Positions 1 to 8,076 are shown, numbered from the stretch's first letter. The stretch is 64,000 nt of DNA from Parasaccharibacter apium (GCF_002592045.1 NZ_MEJG01000003.1:1-64000); one strand, 5' to 3'. Translations and numbers: made by a program. Notes: generated by a model from the letters alone, not told the origin.

Positions 1-1
1 T

Positions 2-26
2 AAAAGTAGCGAACGCTACAAAAAAA
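2..26 (-). terminator. Small intrinsic terminator after ymdB
   Basis: A perfect 6-bp stem (GTAGCG / CGCTAC, 2-nt loop, positions 6-19) lies directly downstream of the minus-strand YmdB gene. On the minus strand it is followed by TTTTA, and there is an A-run on the other side, so it could act in both directions. The stem is short, so termination may be weak. Confidence 0.5.
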
Positions 27-842
27 TTAAAAATCCGGCATGGAGGGCAAAAGCTCACCACCATGCCGAAAAGGACAAACCCTAATAGCAAGGCCTGTAA
101 GATCGTCCGTCTCGACCATCAAGCCTGTAACGGTGGCTTTGCCTGTTGCCGGTTGGAAACGATCTGTTGGGACTTTCTTTAACATTTTACGGATGGCATT
201 TTCCTTTTCCATCCCGATAACGCTGTCATAGTCCCCGCACATGCCTGCATCGGTTTGATAAGCGGTCCCCCCTTTTAAGATACGATGATCGGCGGTGGGA
301 ATATGCGTGTGCGTCCCCACTATCAGGGAGAAGCGGCCATCATAATGGTGACCAAAGACCATCTTCTCGCTTGTTGTTTCAGCATGGACATCCAAAATGG
401 CAGCATGAACAGTCCCACCGAGGCGATGGCGTGAGAGGATTGCATCTACAGCGCGGAAAGGATCATCCAGCGCATCCATAAAGATGCGGCCCATTACGTT
501 AATGACCAAAATTTTCCGCCCGCATGGTAGGGTTAGCACGCAACCCCCTTGCCCTGGTGTGCCCTCTGGATAATTTGCAGGACGTACAACCGCGGGGAGT
601 TGATCTAATTGACCGATTAAATCCTTACGGTCCCACGCATGATTGCCCAGTGTGATGACATCAACGCCGCCATCCAAAAGATCACGCGCAATTTGGGGAG
701 ATAGCCCAAAGCCGTGGGAGGCATTTTCGGCATTCGCGATTACGGCATCAAGAGATAGCTGCTCTCGCCAATCCTTCAAACCAGCTAAGACAGCATCACG
801 CCCGCTACGGCCAACAATATCGCCTAAAAATAAAAGTCTCAA
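27..842 (-). CDS. ymdB: YmdB/TIGR00282 family metallophosphoesterase
   Basis: This 271-residue protein belongs to the YmdB family of calcineurin-like phosphoesterases. Family members hydrolyse 2',3'-cyclic nucleotides in the cytoplasm, and in Bacillus YmdB affects biofilm and motility decisions. Visible metal-site motifs are the N-terminal [10 protein letters not shown], then [30 protein letters not shown] and [11 protein letters not shown] with a downstream [11 protein letters not shown]. Length and motif order fit a full-length enzyme. Its start codon overlaps the stop of the cyclo-ligase gene upstream (ATGA), so the two are translationally coupled. The family is clear; the physiological substrate in this organism is not known. 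Confidence 0.9.
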   Translation of the reverse strand: MRLLFLGDIVGRSGRDAVLAGLKDWREQLSLDAVIANAENASHGFGLSPQIARDLLDGGVDVITLGNHAWDRKDLIGQLDQLPAVVRPANYPEGTPGQGGCVLTLPCGRKILVINVMGRIFMDALDDPFRAVDAILSRHRLGGTVHAAILDVHAETTSEKMVFGHHYDGRFSLIVGTHTHIPTADHRILKGGTAYQTDAGMCGDYDSVIGMEKENAIRKMLKKVPTDRFQPATGKATVTGLMVETDDLTGLAIRVCPFRHGGELLPSMPDF

Positions 843-1417
843 AACATGTCCTTCATGCTGGCTGTCTGGATGATTTCAGAGTCTGTTACGATCATGGGAA
901 GGGGCTGATCATGCTCATCCATCGGAATGTGCGCTTGCTCTTGTTGAGAGAAACCGTACCCTATCAAGCGCGCTTGCGGGTAGAGCGGTAAGGTGCGGTC
1001 ATAATAGCCCCCGCCATAACCAAGCCGCCCCCCTGCTCTATCAAAAGCGACAAGAGGAACGAGTATAACATCCGGCTTACAGCGCCGCCCTGTGGGAAAG
1101 GACGTGCCAAAACGACCTCGCCTCATGCGCGTTGTTTCTGTCCAACAGCGGAATATAAGAGGCTGTCCTTTAGGAGGGGTGTGTGGGAGGGCGACCTGAT
1201 ACCCCGCGCGCGCAAGCTGTTTACAAAGGGGACGTAAATCCACCTCCCCGGGTAAGGGCCATACGGCAGCCACTATGTTTGGTTGTATAGCCTGTACCAG
1301 CTGTGCAAGACGCGCAATAAGCTGCCGATTTTGCCGTGGTGTGACAGATAGTCTATCGGCAAGGCAGGCCTGCCGAATACGCTGTTTTTGTGCGAAAGAT
1401 GTAATGCTGTCGGGCAT
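839..1417 (-). CDS. ygfA: 5-formyltetrahydrofolate cyclo-ligase
   Basis: This enzyme converts 5-formyl-THF to 5,10-methenyl-THF using ATP, returning the inhibitory storage folate to the one-carbon pool. The C-terminal signature [25 protein letters not shown] is diagnostic, and the N-terminal half carries [12 protein letters not shown] and the [11 protein letters not shown] substrate region. I place the start at the internal ATG at 1417 ([10 protein letters not shown], 192 aa, normal family length). An upstream in-frame ATG at 1456 would begin inside the 3' end of the 6S RNA. The gene lies directly downstream of 6S RNA, an arrangement conserved across proteobacteria, and overlaps ymdB by 4 bp. 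Confidence 0.92.
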   Translation of the reverse strand: MPDSITSFAQKQRIRQACLADRLSVTPRQNRQLIARLAQLVQAIQPNIVAAVWPLPGEVDLRPLCKQLARAGYQVALPHTPPKGQPLIFRCWTETTRMRRGRFGTSFPTGRRCKPDVILVPLVAFDRAGGRLGYGGGYYDRTLPLYPQARLIGYGFSQQEQAHIPMDEHDQPLPMIVTDSEIIQTASMKDMF

Positions 1418-1467
1418 AAGCTTGTTCCGTGAAGCCACCTTAGCCGTTGGTCTCATCAGCCCTCCCG

Positions 1468-1632
1468 GACCTGCTAGGGCAGGTGGGCACCGGTAATAAC
1501 GTGACCACAGCCACGACAGAGCCAGTTCCCTTGGAAGTGCTTATCGGCCCAGAGGTTGATCTTGCCTGACGCGCTAGGCAGCTTCGCCCTTCATATTGCA
1601 TTACTGGCCAGAGATCACAAGCATAGACCCTG
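1468..1632 (-). ncRNA. ssrS: 6S RNA (SsrS)
   Basis: The roughly 190-bp gap between zapA and the 5-formyl-THF cyclo-ligase gene is where proteobacteria keep 6S RNA, the RNA that sequesters sigma-70 RNA polymerase by mimicking an open promoter. Read on the minus strand, it contains a hairpin TTCC-AAG-GGAA (1526-1536) that matches the GAACC-AAG-GGTTC hairpin of E. coli 6S. It also has pairing arms GTAAT and ATTAC near the two ends and a GC-rich 3' hairpin (CCTGC...GCAGG). Ends are approximate. The identity rests on synteny plus this partial structure, not on a covariance-model hit. Confidence 0.72.
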
Positions 1633-1648
1633 TGTTTCTTTACTGAAA

Positions 1649-2050
1649 TTATTGTTTGGAAGGCGCTGTCGATTTACTCGTGAGCCTAGTATCTTGCTGA
1701 GTCATTTGGAGATGCGCCTCCACCCGTTGGAGCAAATTATTAGCCATTGTAGCAGCATCAGCCAGACGACCAGAGATTTGCTCCTGCACTGCCTCTAGTT
1801 GACGACTGCGAGAAAGCAGCGCACGCTCTTCTGCTGTCATGCGTTTACTTTGAGCCTCATAAAGCTCATCAGCCATTAACAGAGCAACAAGAAAAAGTGC
1901 TTCTTTATCCCCACGTGGCGCCAATGTTTTGCGCACATCCTCCAATCGTTGGCTAATAGACCCAGCCAGAGCTTTTAGATGCTCCTCCTCACCGTCCTGA
2001 CAGCCAACTGTATAACTAACTCCCCCTAATGGAAGTGTTACCTGAGCCAT
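1649..2050 (-). CDS. zapA: Cell division protein ZapA
   Basis: ZapA is a small FtsZ-associated protein that cross-links protofilaments in the Z-ring. This 133-residue protein shows the family pattern: an N-terminal beta segment (QVTLPLGGVSYTVGC), then HLKALAGSISQRLEDVR, the conserved ALFLVALLMADELYEAQ helix, and a long C-terminal helix rich in Glu, Gln and Arg that should form the antiparallel coiled coil. It lies between a coiled-coil gene (4 bp upstream) and 6S RNA, the usual order. No abnormal features are seen. Confidence 0.9.
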   Translation of the reverse strand: MAQVTLPLGGVSYTVGCQDGEEEHLKALAGSISQRLEDVRKTLAPRGDKEALFLVALLMADELYEAQSKRMTAEERALLSRSRQLEAVQEQISGRLADAATMANNLLQRVEAHLQMTQQDTRLTSKSTAPSKQ

Positions 2051-2054
2051 AATG

Positions 2055-2300
2055 TTACTCCTTTTCTTCCTTTAGAGAGGTGCCCTCACAACCTTTAAGA
2101 TAGTCACGAAGCTGAGCTTCTAAATATTCAATCCGTTTGAGTAGAGTGCTACGCATCTCCTCCTGCTGGGTGCGTTCGGCCTCATGTTGAATTTCTTGCT
2201 GCTCCAAAGCAAAACCAAGTTGCACGAGAGCCGTTTCTAACTGCTCAAGGTCTGGATTTTTCTGCATGATAATTGGTAAGTTCCCCTCTGGCACTGACAC
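2055..2300 (-). CDS. Small coiled-coil protein upstream of zapA
   Basis: This 81-residue, acidic, Gln/Glu-rich protein is predicted to be almost entirely helical. Heptad-like leucines run from about residue 16 to 68 (LEQLETALVQLGFALEQQ ... LLKRIEYLEAQLRDYL). Only 4 bp separate it from zapA, so it is probably co-translated and may be a partner of ZapA or the Z-ring, as small coiled-coil proteins encoded beside alphaproteobacterial zapA are thought to be. No catalytic motif is visible. An internal ATG at 2267 would give a shorter 70-residue form starting MQKNPDLEQ. The function is inferred from context only. Confidence 0.7.
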   Translation of the reverse strand: MSVPEGNLPIIMQKNPDLEQLETALVQLGFALEQQEIQHEAERTQQEEMRSTLLKRIEYLEAQLRDYLKGCEGTSLKEEKE

Positions 2301-2352
2301 ACTCCCCCTTTATAATCCAATAAGATACACTCATCCGCCATGTGAGACCACC

Positions 2353-2718
2353 ATGACTGATCTTCACGACACGTCAAGCATCTTTGCCCGTTTTCCTCAT
2401 CCCTTTATCACGATTACCACCCGGCCTGTATTACTAACCATTCATCAACACGTGAACAAAGCCCCTTTTACCATCCTCTCCCCCCCTCACGCTGGGACGA
2501 GCCTAGGGCTACCTTGGTGGTTACATCTCATCTCAGGCATCCCACGCCCTTCTATCTTGGACTGTGGCGCTAATGCCGCCCTCGCTATGGAAGCCCTATA
2601 TCGCGGTGTAGATGGTGTTATTTGCCGAGAGTTCCACTCTGTTTTACCACCAGCAATGCGAGGACGCCTCTTTACTATCCGCCCTCCCGAGACGAATTAC
2701 TGGCAAAACAAACTATGA
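2353..2718 (+). CDS. Conserved hypothetical protein (121 aa)
   Basis: I do not recognise a named family. From the ATG at 2353 the protein is 121 residues (MTDLHDTSSI...). A longer reading from 2266 would overlap the divergent coiled-coil gene and add an unlikely N-terminus. The most conserved-looking parts are SPPHAGTSLGLPWWLHL and LDCGANAALAMEALYRGVDGV, which read like an alpha/beta fold with a small Gly/Ala-rich loop rather than a membrane protein. It sits 20 bp upstream of the ThiE-like gene on the same strand, so the two probably form an operon. The function is unknown. Confidence 0.65.
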   Translation: MTDLHDTSSIFARFPHPFITITTRPVLLTIHQHVNKAPFTILSPPHAGTSLGLPWWLHLISGIPRPSILDCGANAALAMEALYRGVDGVICREFHSVLPPAMRGRLFTIRPPETNYWQNKL

Positions 2719-2738
2719 TCTGCCACATCTAGTATATT

Positions 2739-3317
2739 ATGACTATGCCTGACCTCTACCCCGTATTGCCCTCGCTCCAACTATTGACGGAACTTCAAGA
2801 CCGGCTGCCGCCTATTTTAGAAATGGAGAGCGTAACGGCTGTGCGTTTATGTTTTGATAGAACCTTAAAACACAGCCTGTTAGACTCCCTTCGTCAAATG
2901 GTGTGGAGCTATAATGTAGCTCTCATCCTCGCACCATCTGACCTTGGGTTGCTTTGCGATATTCCTCTTACAGAGATTGATGGGTTGCATCTCTCCCGTC
3001 CTGCAGAGGTAAAGACCCTTATTAATCGCAAGGATAAACCTAAAAACCTGCAATTAGGATGTTCATGCCTCACATTAGACGATGCAATGAGTGCTGGGGA
3101 GCAAGGTGCAGATTATATCAGCCTCCCCGCTACGGCCCTAACAGCCATTACGCAATGGAGCCTCTTTGCGGAACTCCCTATTGTAGCAGAGCATATTACA
3201 GCCGTGGAGGACGGGGCAGCAGCGGCCAAAGCGGGAGCGGATTTTCTAGCAATTCCACTGCATAATGCAGAGGACATCACTACCCGTTTTGTCGAGATAA
3301 AAGAGGCTCTCTCTTAA
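2739..3317 (+). CDS. ThiE/TenI-like TIM-barrel protein, probably not a canonical TMP synthase
   Basis: The 192-residue protein resembles thiamine-phosphate synthase and TenI. It has a TIM-barrel repeat pattern with IDGLHLSRP (cf. ADGVHLGQ), LGCSCLTLDDAMSAGEQGADYISL (cf. IGVSxHxxxEAxxAxxxGADYI) and PIVAEHITAVEDGAAAAKAGADFLAI near the C-terminus. The QxRxK substrate loop of true ThiE is replaced by VRLCFDR, and the phosphate-binding GPxxxT loop is not intact. A TenI-like or reassigned role is therefore more likely than TMP synthesis. No TPP riboswitch is evident upstream. It is paired with the small unknown gene before it. Confidence 0.65.
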   Translation: MTMPDLYPVLPSLQLLTELQDRLPPILEMESVTAVRLCFDRTLKHSLLDSLRQMVWSYNVALILAPSDLGLLCDIPLTEIDGLHLSRPAEVKTLINRKDKPKNLQLGCSCLTLDDAMSAGEQGADYISLPATALTAITQWSLFAELPIVAEHITAVEDGAAAAKAGADFLAIPLHNAEDITTRFVEIKEALS

Positions 3318-3327
3318 AAAGAGCCTC
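3294..3327 (-). terminator. Intrinsic terminator for the minus-strand lipoprotein operon
   Basis: The 8-bp stem GAGGCTCT / AGAGCCTC (3303-3310 and 3320-3327) has a 9-nt loop. On the minus strand it is followed by TTTTATC, which fits termination of the lipoprotein gene ending at 3335. It overlaps the stop codon of the convergent ThiE-like gene. On the plus strand there is no T-run, so it is probably one-directional. Confidence 0.6.
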
Positions 3328-3334
3328 CCACCCC

Positions 3335-4030
3335 TCACCGATGCGGCAATACTGAATCAATCACAAGCAACATGCCGTTTGCTTGCTTATATTCGCTCCC
3401 CTTCAACGTCGCAGAACCATTACGCCCGATGACTTGGATACGCCCATCAGGCAAGGGCTTAAAGAGCAGGTCATAATCCGGGCCCGAGAGGGTTTTAACG
3501 CGCACTGTTCCATCCTGTGATTGAGCAGCCCGGCGGCGGATTTTCTTGACATCCCACGACCCTTTAATGATTGTCTGGCCAATCAGCTCGCGAACATAAG
3601 TATGGCGTGGACCCTCTGCAAGAGGAGCGACTTGAACGCGGTAATAGGCCTCAAACGGCTTATTAGGGATAGCAAGAACCGTATAATTATCCTCTCCCTC
3701 CAAATACTGCCAATAACCTGCCCGCTGTGTTACAACTGCATAATCGGCAAGCTCAATCGCGCTGGCTATATTATCGCTCAATGGGCGATCCTCATACGAC
3801 ATGACTGGCGGGACATGATACGCGCTGGCTGGGTTAGGTGGCTCATCAGGGCCAGCAGGTTTATATCGCTCATGGATGCTCTCCGCCTCTGGCAGGAAGG
3901 TCCCATGTGTAGAGGCTGAGACATCCAACGGGTCTTGGCGGTCGGGTTTATCGCTACAGCCTGCTACAGCGCATAATGCTACAAAAGAGCCAATCAATAA
4001 CGGTGTTTTACACCGTAGAATCCGGCGCAT
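3335..4030 (-). CDS. Predicted lipoprotein of unknown function
   Basis: From the ATG at 4030 (MRRILRCKTPLLIGSFVALC) the protein is 231 residues. It has a type II signal peptide ending in a lipobox (AVAGC), so it should be lipidated on the first Cys of the mature form. After a linker rich in Pro, Ser and Glu (about residues 25-75) it contains a probable beta-rich domain. This includes WQYLEGEDNYTVLAIPNKPFEAYYRVQVAPL and ends with GRIQVIGRNGSATLKGSEYKQANGMLLVIDSVLPHR. I do not recognise a family. It starts 2 bp after the stop of the upstream lipoprotein gene, so the two are coupled and may act together in the envelope. Confidence 0.72.
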   Translation of the reverse strand: MRRILRCKTPLLIGSFVALCAVAGCSDKPDRQDPLDVSASTHGTFLPEAESIHERYKPAGPDEPPNPASAYHVPPVMSYEDRPLSDNIASAIELADYAVVTQRAGYWQYLEGEDNYTVLAIPNKPFEAYYRVQVAPLAEGPRHTYVRELIGQTIIKGSWDVKKIRRRAAQSQDGTVRVKTLSGPDYDLLFKPLPDGRIQVIGRNGSATLKGSEYKQANGMLLVIDSVLPHR

Positions 4031-4032
4031 GT

Positions 4033-4416
4033 TCAACATCCACCCCCATGCATTTTCCACCCCACAACCTGATCAGACACAAGCTCGAAGGTGGTCTGGC
4101 AACTGCTGCTATAATAGCTGGGGGGGATTTCCACACCACCCCAGCCGCCATAGCCGTACCCATAGCCGCCACCCCAGCCCCAATCCCAACCGCCTGTACC
4201 GGGGGAATATTGGGTTGTTGTCTCGATATAAGATAAGAAATTATGGCCCTGTGTTTGGTAGCCACGGCTTGGCACGCCAAAACGGCGAATCACATCAACC
4301 GAGCTTTGCCCAATCATAGCATTCAACACTTTTGGCCGCTGAATCTCAGGGGTACTACAGGCGGCCAATAAAAGCCCTGCCCCTAAAACAACCAACATCC
4401 CCCTATAAAGCTTCAT
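4033..4416 (-). CDS. Small lipoprotein with BamE/SmpA-like start and Gly/Tyr/Trp-rich tract
   Basis: This 127-residue protein begins MKLYRGMLVVLGAGLLLAACS, a lipoprotein signal with lipobox LAAC. The segment LNAMIGQSSVDVIRRFGVPSRGYQTQGHNFLSYIE resembles the 'xxGxsxxdVxxxlGxPs' helix of SmpA/OmlA/BamE-type domains. It is interrupted by a tract of about 20 residues made mainly of Gly, Trp and Tyr, followed by a short C-terminal piece with two Cys (SSCQTTFEL...GGGC) that could form a disulphide. The assignment to the BamE-like fold is tentative. It is 2 bp upstream of the second lipoprotein gene and 47 bp downstream of epmA. Confidence 0.68.
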   Translation of the reverse strand: MKLYRGMLVVLGAGLLLAACSTPEIQRPKVLNAMIGQSSVDVIRRFGVPSRGYQTQGHNFLSYIETTTQYSPGTGGWDWGWGGGYGYGYGGWGGVEIPPSYYSSSCQTTFELVSDQVVGWKMHGGGC

Positions 4417-4463
4417 AATGCCCCCTACCCATCACATAATCATCATCACATAACATGCATTAC

Positions 4464-5453
4464 TTAACAGCTTAGCCAAAGAATCGCCTCAAGACGAGGG
4501 GCCCCGGTTGCCAACATCACGAGCCGGTCAAACCCTAAGGCGATACCTGATGTCGGCGGCATATCAGCAAGAGCCGCGAGGAAAGCCTCATCTAACGGCC
4601 AATCTTGCTCTGGCGTAAGGGCTAAACGCCGCGTGCGGTCGGCTTCAAAACGCGCTCGTTGTTCGTGAGGGTCGGTTAATTCCTCAAACGCATTGGCTAA
4701 TTCCATCCCACCAGCATAAAGCTCAAAGCGCAAAGCCACGCGTGGGTCTGCCACGTCCCGCTTAGCAAGGGCGGCTTGTGCGATAGGCCAATGGGTTAGG
4801 AAGGTAGGCCGCTCCCGCCCAATAACAGGCTCGATTCTTTCTAACAAAAGGCGGAAGAAAAGATCCTCCCACGTTTCACCCTCTCGTAACGTCACGCCAG
4901 CATCATGCGCTAAATGGGCAGCATCATCAGCCGTAGCTAATACATCCACCCCCACATAACGGGCAAAAGCCTCCTGCATGGTGAGACGCTCAAAAGGCTG
5001 GGTGAGGTCTAACACCCCATCTTTATAGGGAAGATGAGGCGGCAAAACTGCACGTAAGAGCTGCTCTGTTTCATCCATCAAAGCCGATAAGCCCGCCCCG
5101 GGATGATACCATTCTAGCATGGTAAATTCCGGCATATGCGTGGCACTGCGCTCCCCATTGCGCCACACACGCGCAAGCTGAAACAAAGGCTGCCCCGTAG
5201 CAGCGACAAGGCGTTTCATCGCGAATTCGGGACTCGTGTGAAGGTAGCGTGGCTCCGCTGTGCTATCTGGATGCTCCAACAAGCTGCGGAAACAGCGTAG
5301 ATGCACCTCCTCCCCCGGCGTTGGGACAAGGTAAGGGGTTTCCACCTCCCAATAGCCGCGTCCCTCAAAAAAGGCACGAACAGCACGAACCATCTGGGAC
5401 CGCCGCTGCAAAAAGGGCAGACGCTCTCTAATCTGGGCAGTGCTTTGGCCCAT
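4464..5453 (-). CDS. epmA: EF-P--(R)-beta-lysine ligase EpmA
   Basis: EpmA (GenX/PoxA) is a truncated class II lysyl-tRNA synthetase homologue that attaches (R)-beta-lysine to a lysine of elongation factor P. The 329-residue length, with a catalytic core and no tRNA anticodon-binding domain, is right for the family. Class II motifs are visible: FFEGRGYWEVETPYLVPTPG (motif 1), YLHTSPEFAMKRLVAATGQPLFQLARVWRNGE with EFTMLEWY (motif 2), and SGIALGFDRLVMLATG (motif 3). It is divergent from epmB, with 77 bp between them, and efp follows, so donor synthesis, ligation and target are encoded at one locus. Confidence 0.93.
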   Translation of the reverse strand: MGQSTAQIRERLPFLQRRSQMVRAVRAFFEGRGYWEVETPYLVPTPGEEVHLRCFRSLLEHPDSTAEPRYLHTSPEFAMKRLVAATGQPLFQLARVWRNGERSATHMPEFTMLEWYHPGAGLSALMDETEQLLRAVLPPHLPYKDGVLDLTQPFERLTMQEAFARYVGVDVLATADDAAHLAHDAGVTLREGETWEDLFFRLLLERIEPVIGRERPTFLTHWPIAQAALAKRDVADPRVALRFELYAGGMELANAFEELTDPHEQRARFEADRTRRLALTPEQDWPLDEAFLAALADMPPTSGIALGFDRLVMLATGAPRLEAILWLSC

Positions 5454-5530
5454 GATGCCCCCTCTTATTATGAGATGATTGCCTTGCTCCCATCTTGCCG
5501 GAATCCGTTCGCCTTCGCTAGAGCAACATT

Positions 5531-6580
5531 ATGCCTGACCCTACCACCCCCTCAGATAAAACACTCCGCAGCCCACATGCTTTGCTAGAAGCAGGCTTAA
5601 TTACAGCTGCCCAAAAAGAGGGGCTGGAAGCTGTGGCGCATCATTATGCAACAGCGATTCCTCCTGCATTCCAACAGCTCATCCAAAGCCCTGATGACCC
5701 GATTGCTCGGCAAGTCATCCCCGATGAGCGGGAATTGCAAACCCAGCCTCATGAGCAAGCTGACCCGATTGGGGATGATGCCCTCTCCCCCGTGCCGGGT
5801 ATTGTGCACCGTTATGAGGACCGAGCGTTGCTCAAGCCTTTGCTCATTTGCCCTCTTTATTGTCGCTTCTGCTTCCGGCGAGAGCATGTTGGCCCCGATG
5901 GTGGGTTGTTAAGCGATTCCGAGTTAGAAGCGGCGTTCCGCTGGATTGAGGAACATCCTGCCATTCGTGAAATCATCCTCACCGGGGGGGACCCGCTCAT
6001 GCTCTCTCCGCGCCGGATGACGCATATTATTCAGCGGCTTTCTAACATCAAGCATATAGAGATTATACGGCTCCATAGCCGTGTTCCCGTAGCCGCGCCG
6101 GAGCGTATTACCCCCGCTTTGTTAGATGCTTTAGAGACAGACCGCGCCTTATGGGTAGTCATCCATGCTAATCATGAACGTGAGATAACAAAGCAGGCTC
6201 GCCACGCTATTCGGCACATATTAGGGCGGGCCATCCCTGTACTATCCCAATCGGTTTTGCTGCGTGGGGTGAATGATACTGAAGAGGCTTTAGAAGGATT
6301 GCTCCGGGCCTTAATTGCTGCGCGTGTAAAGCCTTATTATCTGCATCATCTCGATTCTGCCCCCGGTACGGCCCATTTCCATGTCCCTGTTGAGGAAGGA
6401 CGCGCTTTGCTTGAACGACTCAGGGGGCGCGTTTCTGGGTTAGTATGGCCGACTTATGTGGTGGATATTCCCGGAGGGAAAGGGAAGGTTCCCTTAGGGC
6501 CGGATTACCTCATCCCCACTGCCCCAGACCATCACCCTCATGCACGTGGGGTGGATGGAAAACAATATCCCTTCACCTAA
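5531..6580 (+). CDS. epmB: EF-P (R)-beta-lysine synthase EpmB (lysine 2,3-aminomutase family)
   Basis: This 349-residue radical SAM enzyme converts (S)-alpha-lysine to (R)-beta-lysine for EF-P modification. The [4Fe-4S]-binding CxxxCxxC motif is CPLYCRFC (in LLICPLYCRFCFRREHVG). It is followed by EIILTGGDPLMLSPRRM, typical of the aminomutase family, and by the PLP-lysine region near YLHHLDSAPGTAHFHVPVEEG and DIPGGKGKVPLGPDYL at the C-terminus. It is short like YjeK, without the extra domains of clostridial KamA. It lies 80 bp upstream of efp on the same strand and diverges from epmA. Confidence 0.93.
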   Translation: MPDPTTPSDKTLRSPHALLEAGLITAAQKEGLEAVAHHYATAIPPAFQQLIQSPDDPIARQVIPDERELQTQPHEQADPIGDDALSPVPGIVHRYEDRALLKPLLICPLYCRFCFRREHVGPDGGLLSDSELEAAFRWIEEHPAIREIILTGGDPLMLSPRRMTHIIQRLSNIKHIEIIRLHSRVPVAAPERITPALLDALETDRALWVVIHANHEREITKQARHAIRHILGRAIPVLSQSVLLRGVNDTEEALEGLLRALIAARVKPYYLHHLDSAPGTAHFHVPVEEGRALLERLRGRVSGLVWPTYVVDIPGGKGKVPLGPDYLIPTAPDHHPHARGVDGKQYPFT

Positions 6581-6660
6581 AACCCTTGCCCCGCCCCATC
6601 GGCACGGCTAGAAGTCATCACGACACGACTTGATCTTTTGCATGCACATCAGGAGCTGAC

Positions 6661-7227
6661 ATGAAACAGCAAGCCAACCTCATCCGGGCCGGGCAGGTCA
6701 TTGAACATAATGGCCGCCGTTGGACCGTCCTTAAACAGCAGATTCTAACACCGGGTAAAGGTGGTGCCTTTATTCAGGTTGAGATGCGCGACCTTGCAAG
6801 TGGCAATAAGAGCAACGAGCGTTGGCGCACCGCTGATACAGTCGAGCGTCTGATTACAGAAGATAACGACTACATCTATTCCTACATGGATGGCGATAAC
6901 ATCGTCCTGATGGACCCAGAGACCTTTGAGCAAACCATGCTGCCAAAGGATATTTTGGGTGACCAGCTTCCCTTCTTGCAAGATAACATGACCATCAGCG
7001 TCAAGCTGGTAGAAGGCGACCCAGTGGCTGTAACACTCCCGCCGCAAGTCACGTTGGAAATTGCCGAGGCTGACCCTGTTGTAAAAGGCCAGACGGCAAG
7101 CTCCTCCTACAAGCCGGCTATGCTCTCCAACGGTGTGAAGGTCATGGTTCCGCCTTTCATCGAAGCGGGTGAGCGCATTGTTGTGCGTACAGAAGATGCC
7201 ACTTACGTTGAGCGTGCCAAGGACTGA
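6661..7227 (+). CDS. efp: Elongation factor P
   Basis: EF-P binds ribosomes stalled on polyproline and restores peptide-bond formation. The 188-residue length and three-domain layout are standard. The tip loop reads PGKGGA, with Lys33 in the position modified by EpmA, consistent with the flanking epmA and epmB genes. The C-terminal signature (SSSYKPAMLSNGVKVMVPPFIEAGERIVVRTEDATYVERA) is present. A good ribosome-binding site (AGGAG) lies 6 bp before the ATG. suhB follows after 2 bp. I see no hydroxylase gene (epmC) in the window, and it is not needed for activity. Confidence 0.97.
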   Translation: MKQQANLIRAGQVIEHNGRRWTVLKQQILTPGKGGAFIQVEMRDLASGNKSNERWRTADTVERLITEDNDYIYSYMDGDNIVLMDPETFEQTMLPKDILGDQLPFLQDNMTISVKLVEGDPVAVTLPPQVTLEIAEADPVVKGQTASSSYKPAMLSNGVKVMVPPFIEAGERIVVRTEDATYVERAKD

Positions 7228-7229
7228 TC

Positions 7230-8057
7230 ATGCGCCTCTCTCCCCATATGGCCGTCATGCAGAATGCTGCACAAAAGGCTGCGCGTTCTCTCCTGCGTGA
7301 CTTCACCGAGGTTGAACAACTTCAGGTTAGCATTAAAGGGCCGGGGGACTTTGTCTCCCAAGCCGATATGCGCGCTGAAAAGACCATCCGTGAAGAGCTG
7401 GCCCGCGCTCGCCCCGGCTATGCCTTCCTCATGGAAGAAAGCGGGGCCTCAGGTGGTGAGAACTGGACATGGCGTTGGATTGTTGACCCGTTGGATGGGA
7501 CGACAAACTTCCTCCACGGGATCCCGCATTGGGCGATTTCCATCGCGCTGCAACGCCGCCATCCCCATGGGGAGGTCGAGCTTGTGGCTGCTGTGGTCTA
7601 TAACCCGGCCTCTCATGAGATGTTCTGGGCGGAAAAAGGCATTGGGGCGTATCTCAATGAGCGGCGCATCCGTGTCTCTGCACGGCGCAAACTGGCTGAG
7701 GCTGTGTTCGCTACGGGGATTCCCTTTGCTAAAGTCCCTGCTCATCATCGGTTGCCTTTTGGCCGTGTTCTGAGCAGCCTTATGCCAAAGGTAGCGGGCA
7801 TCCGCCGTTGTGGGGCCGCGGCGTTGGACCTCGCTTGGCTCGCCGCAGGCCGCTATGAGGGCTATTGGGAGTTGGGACTAAAGCCATGGGACTGCGCGGC
7901 GGGGCTTTTACTCGTCCGTGAAGCGGGTGGCCACGCAACTGATGACCAAGGGCGTGACCTCGGTGGGCTTGATGATGATGTAAATGTTGTGGCAGGAAAC
8001 CAACACTTCCACGCCCCCCTACGGGAATTGGTCCATAACGCTATTACACAATCCTAA
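7230..8057 (+). CDS. suhB: Inositol monophosphatase family protein (SuhB-like)
   Basis: A 275-residue member of the Mg2+-dependent, Li+-sensitive phosphatase family. The metal-site motifs are MEESG (about residue 71), WIVDPLDGTTNFLHGIP (about 87-104) and ELGLKPWDCAAGLLLVREAGG (about 216-236). The protein probably hydrolyses inositol-1-phosphate or similar sugar phosphates. In E. coli SuhB also binds RNA polymerase and NusA in rRNA antitermination; whether it does so here cannot be told. It starts 2 bp after efp, so the two are co-transcribed. A second phosphatase of the same superfamily (CysQ) lies at 57.7 kb. Confidence 0.9.
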   Translation: MRLSPHMAVMQNAAQKAARSLLRDFTEVEQLQVSIKGPGDFVSQADMRAEKTIREELARARPGYAFLMEESGASGGENWTWRWIVDPLDGTTNFLHGIPHWAISIALQRRHPHGEVELVAAVVYNPASHEMFWAEKGIGAYLNERRIRVSARRKLAEAVFATGIPFAKVPAHHRLPFGRVLSSLMPKVAGIRRCGAAALDLAWLAAGRYEGYWELGLKPWDCAAGLLLVREAGGHATDDQGRDLGGLDDDVNVVAGNQHFHAPLRELVHNAITQS

Positions 8058-8076
8058 CCCGCTCGTGCTTTACATA

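Noticed and set aside
2719-2738. TPP riboswitch before the ThiE-like gene
   Set aside because: The gap is only 20 bp and the preceding gene shows no THI-box-like sequence.
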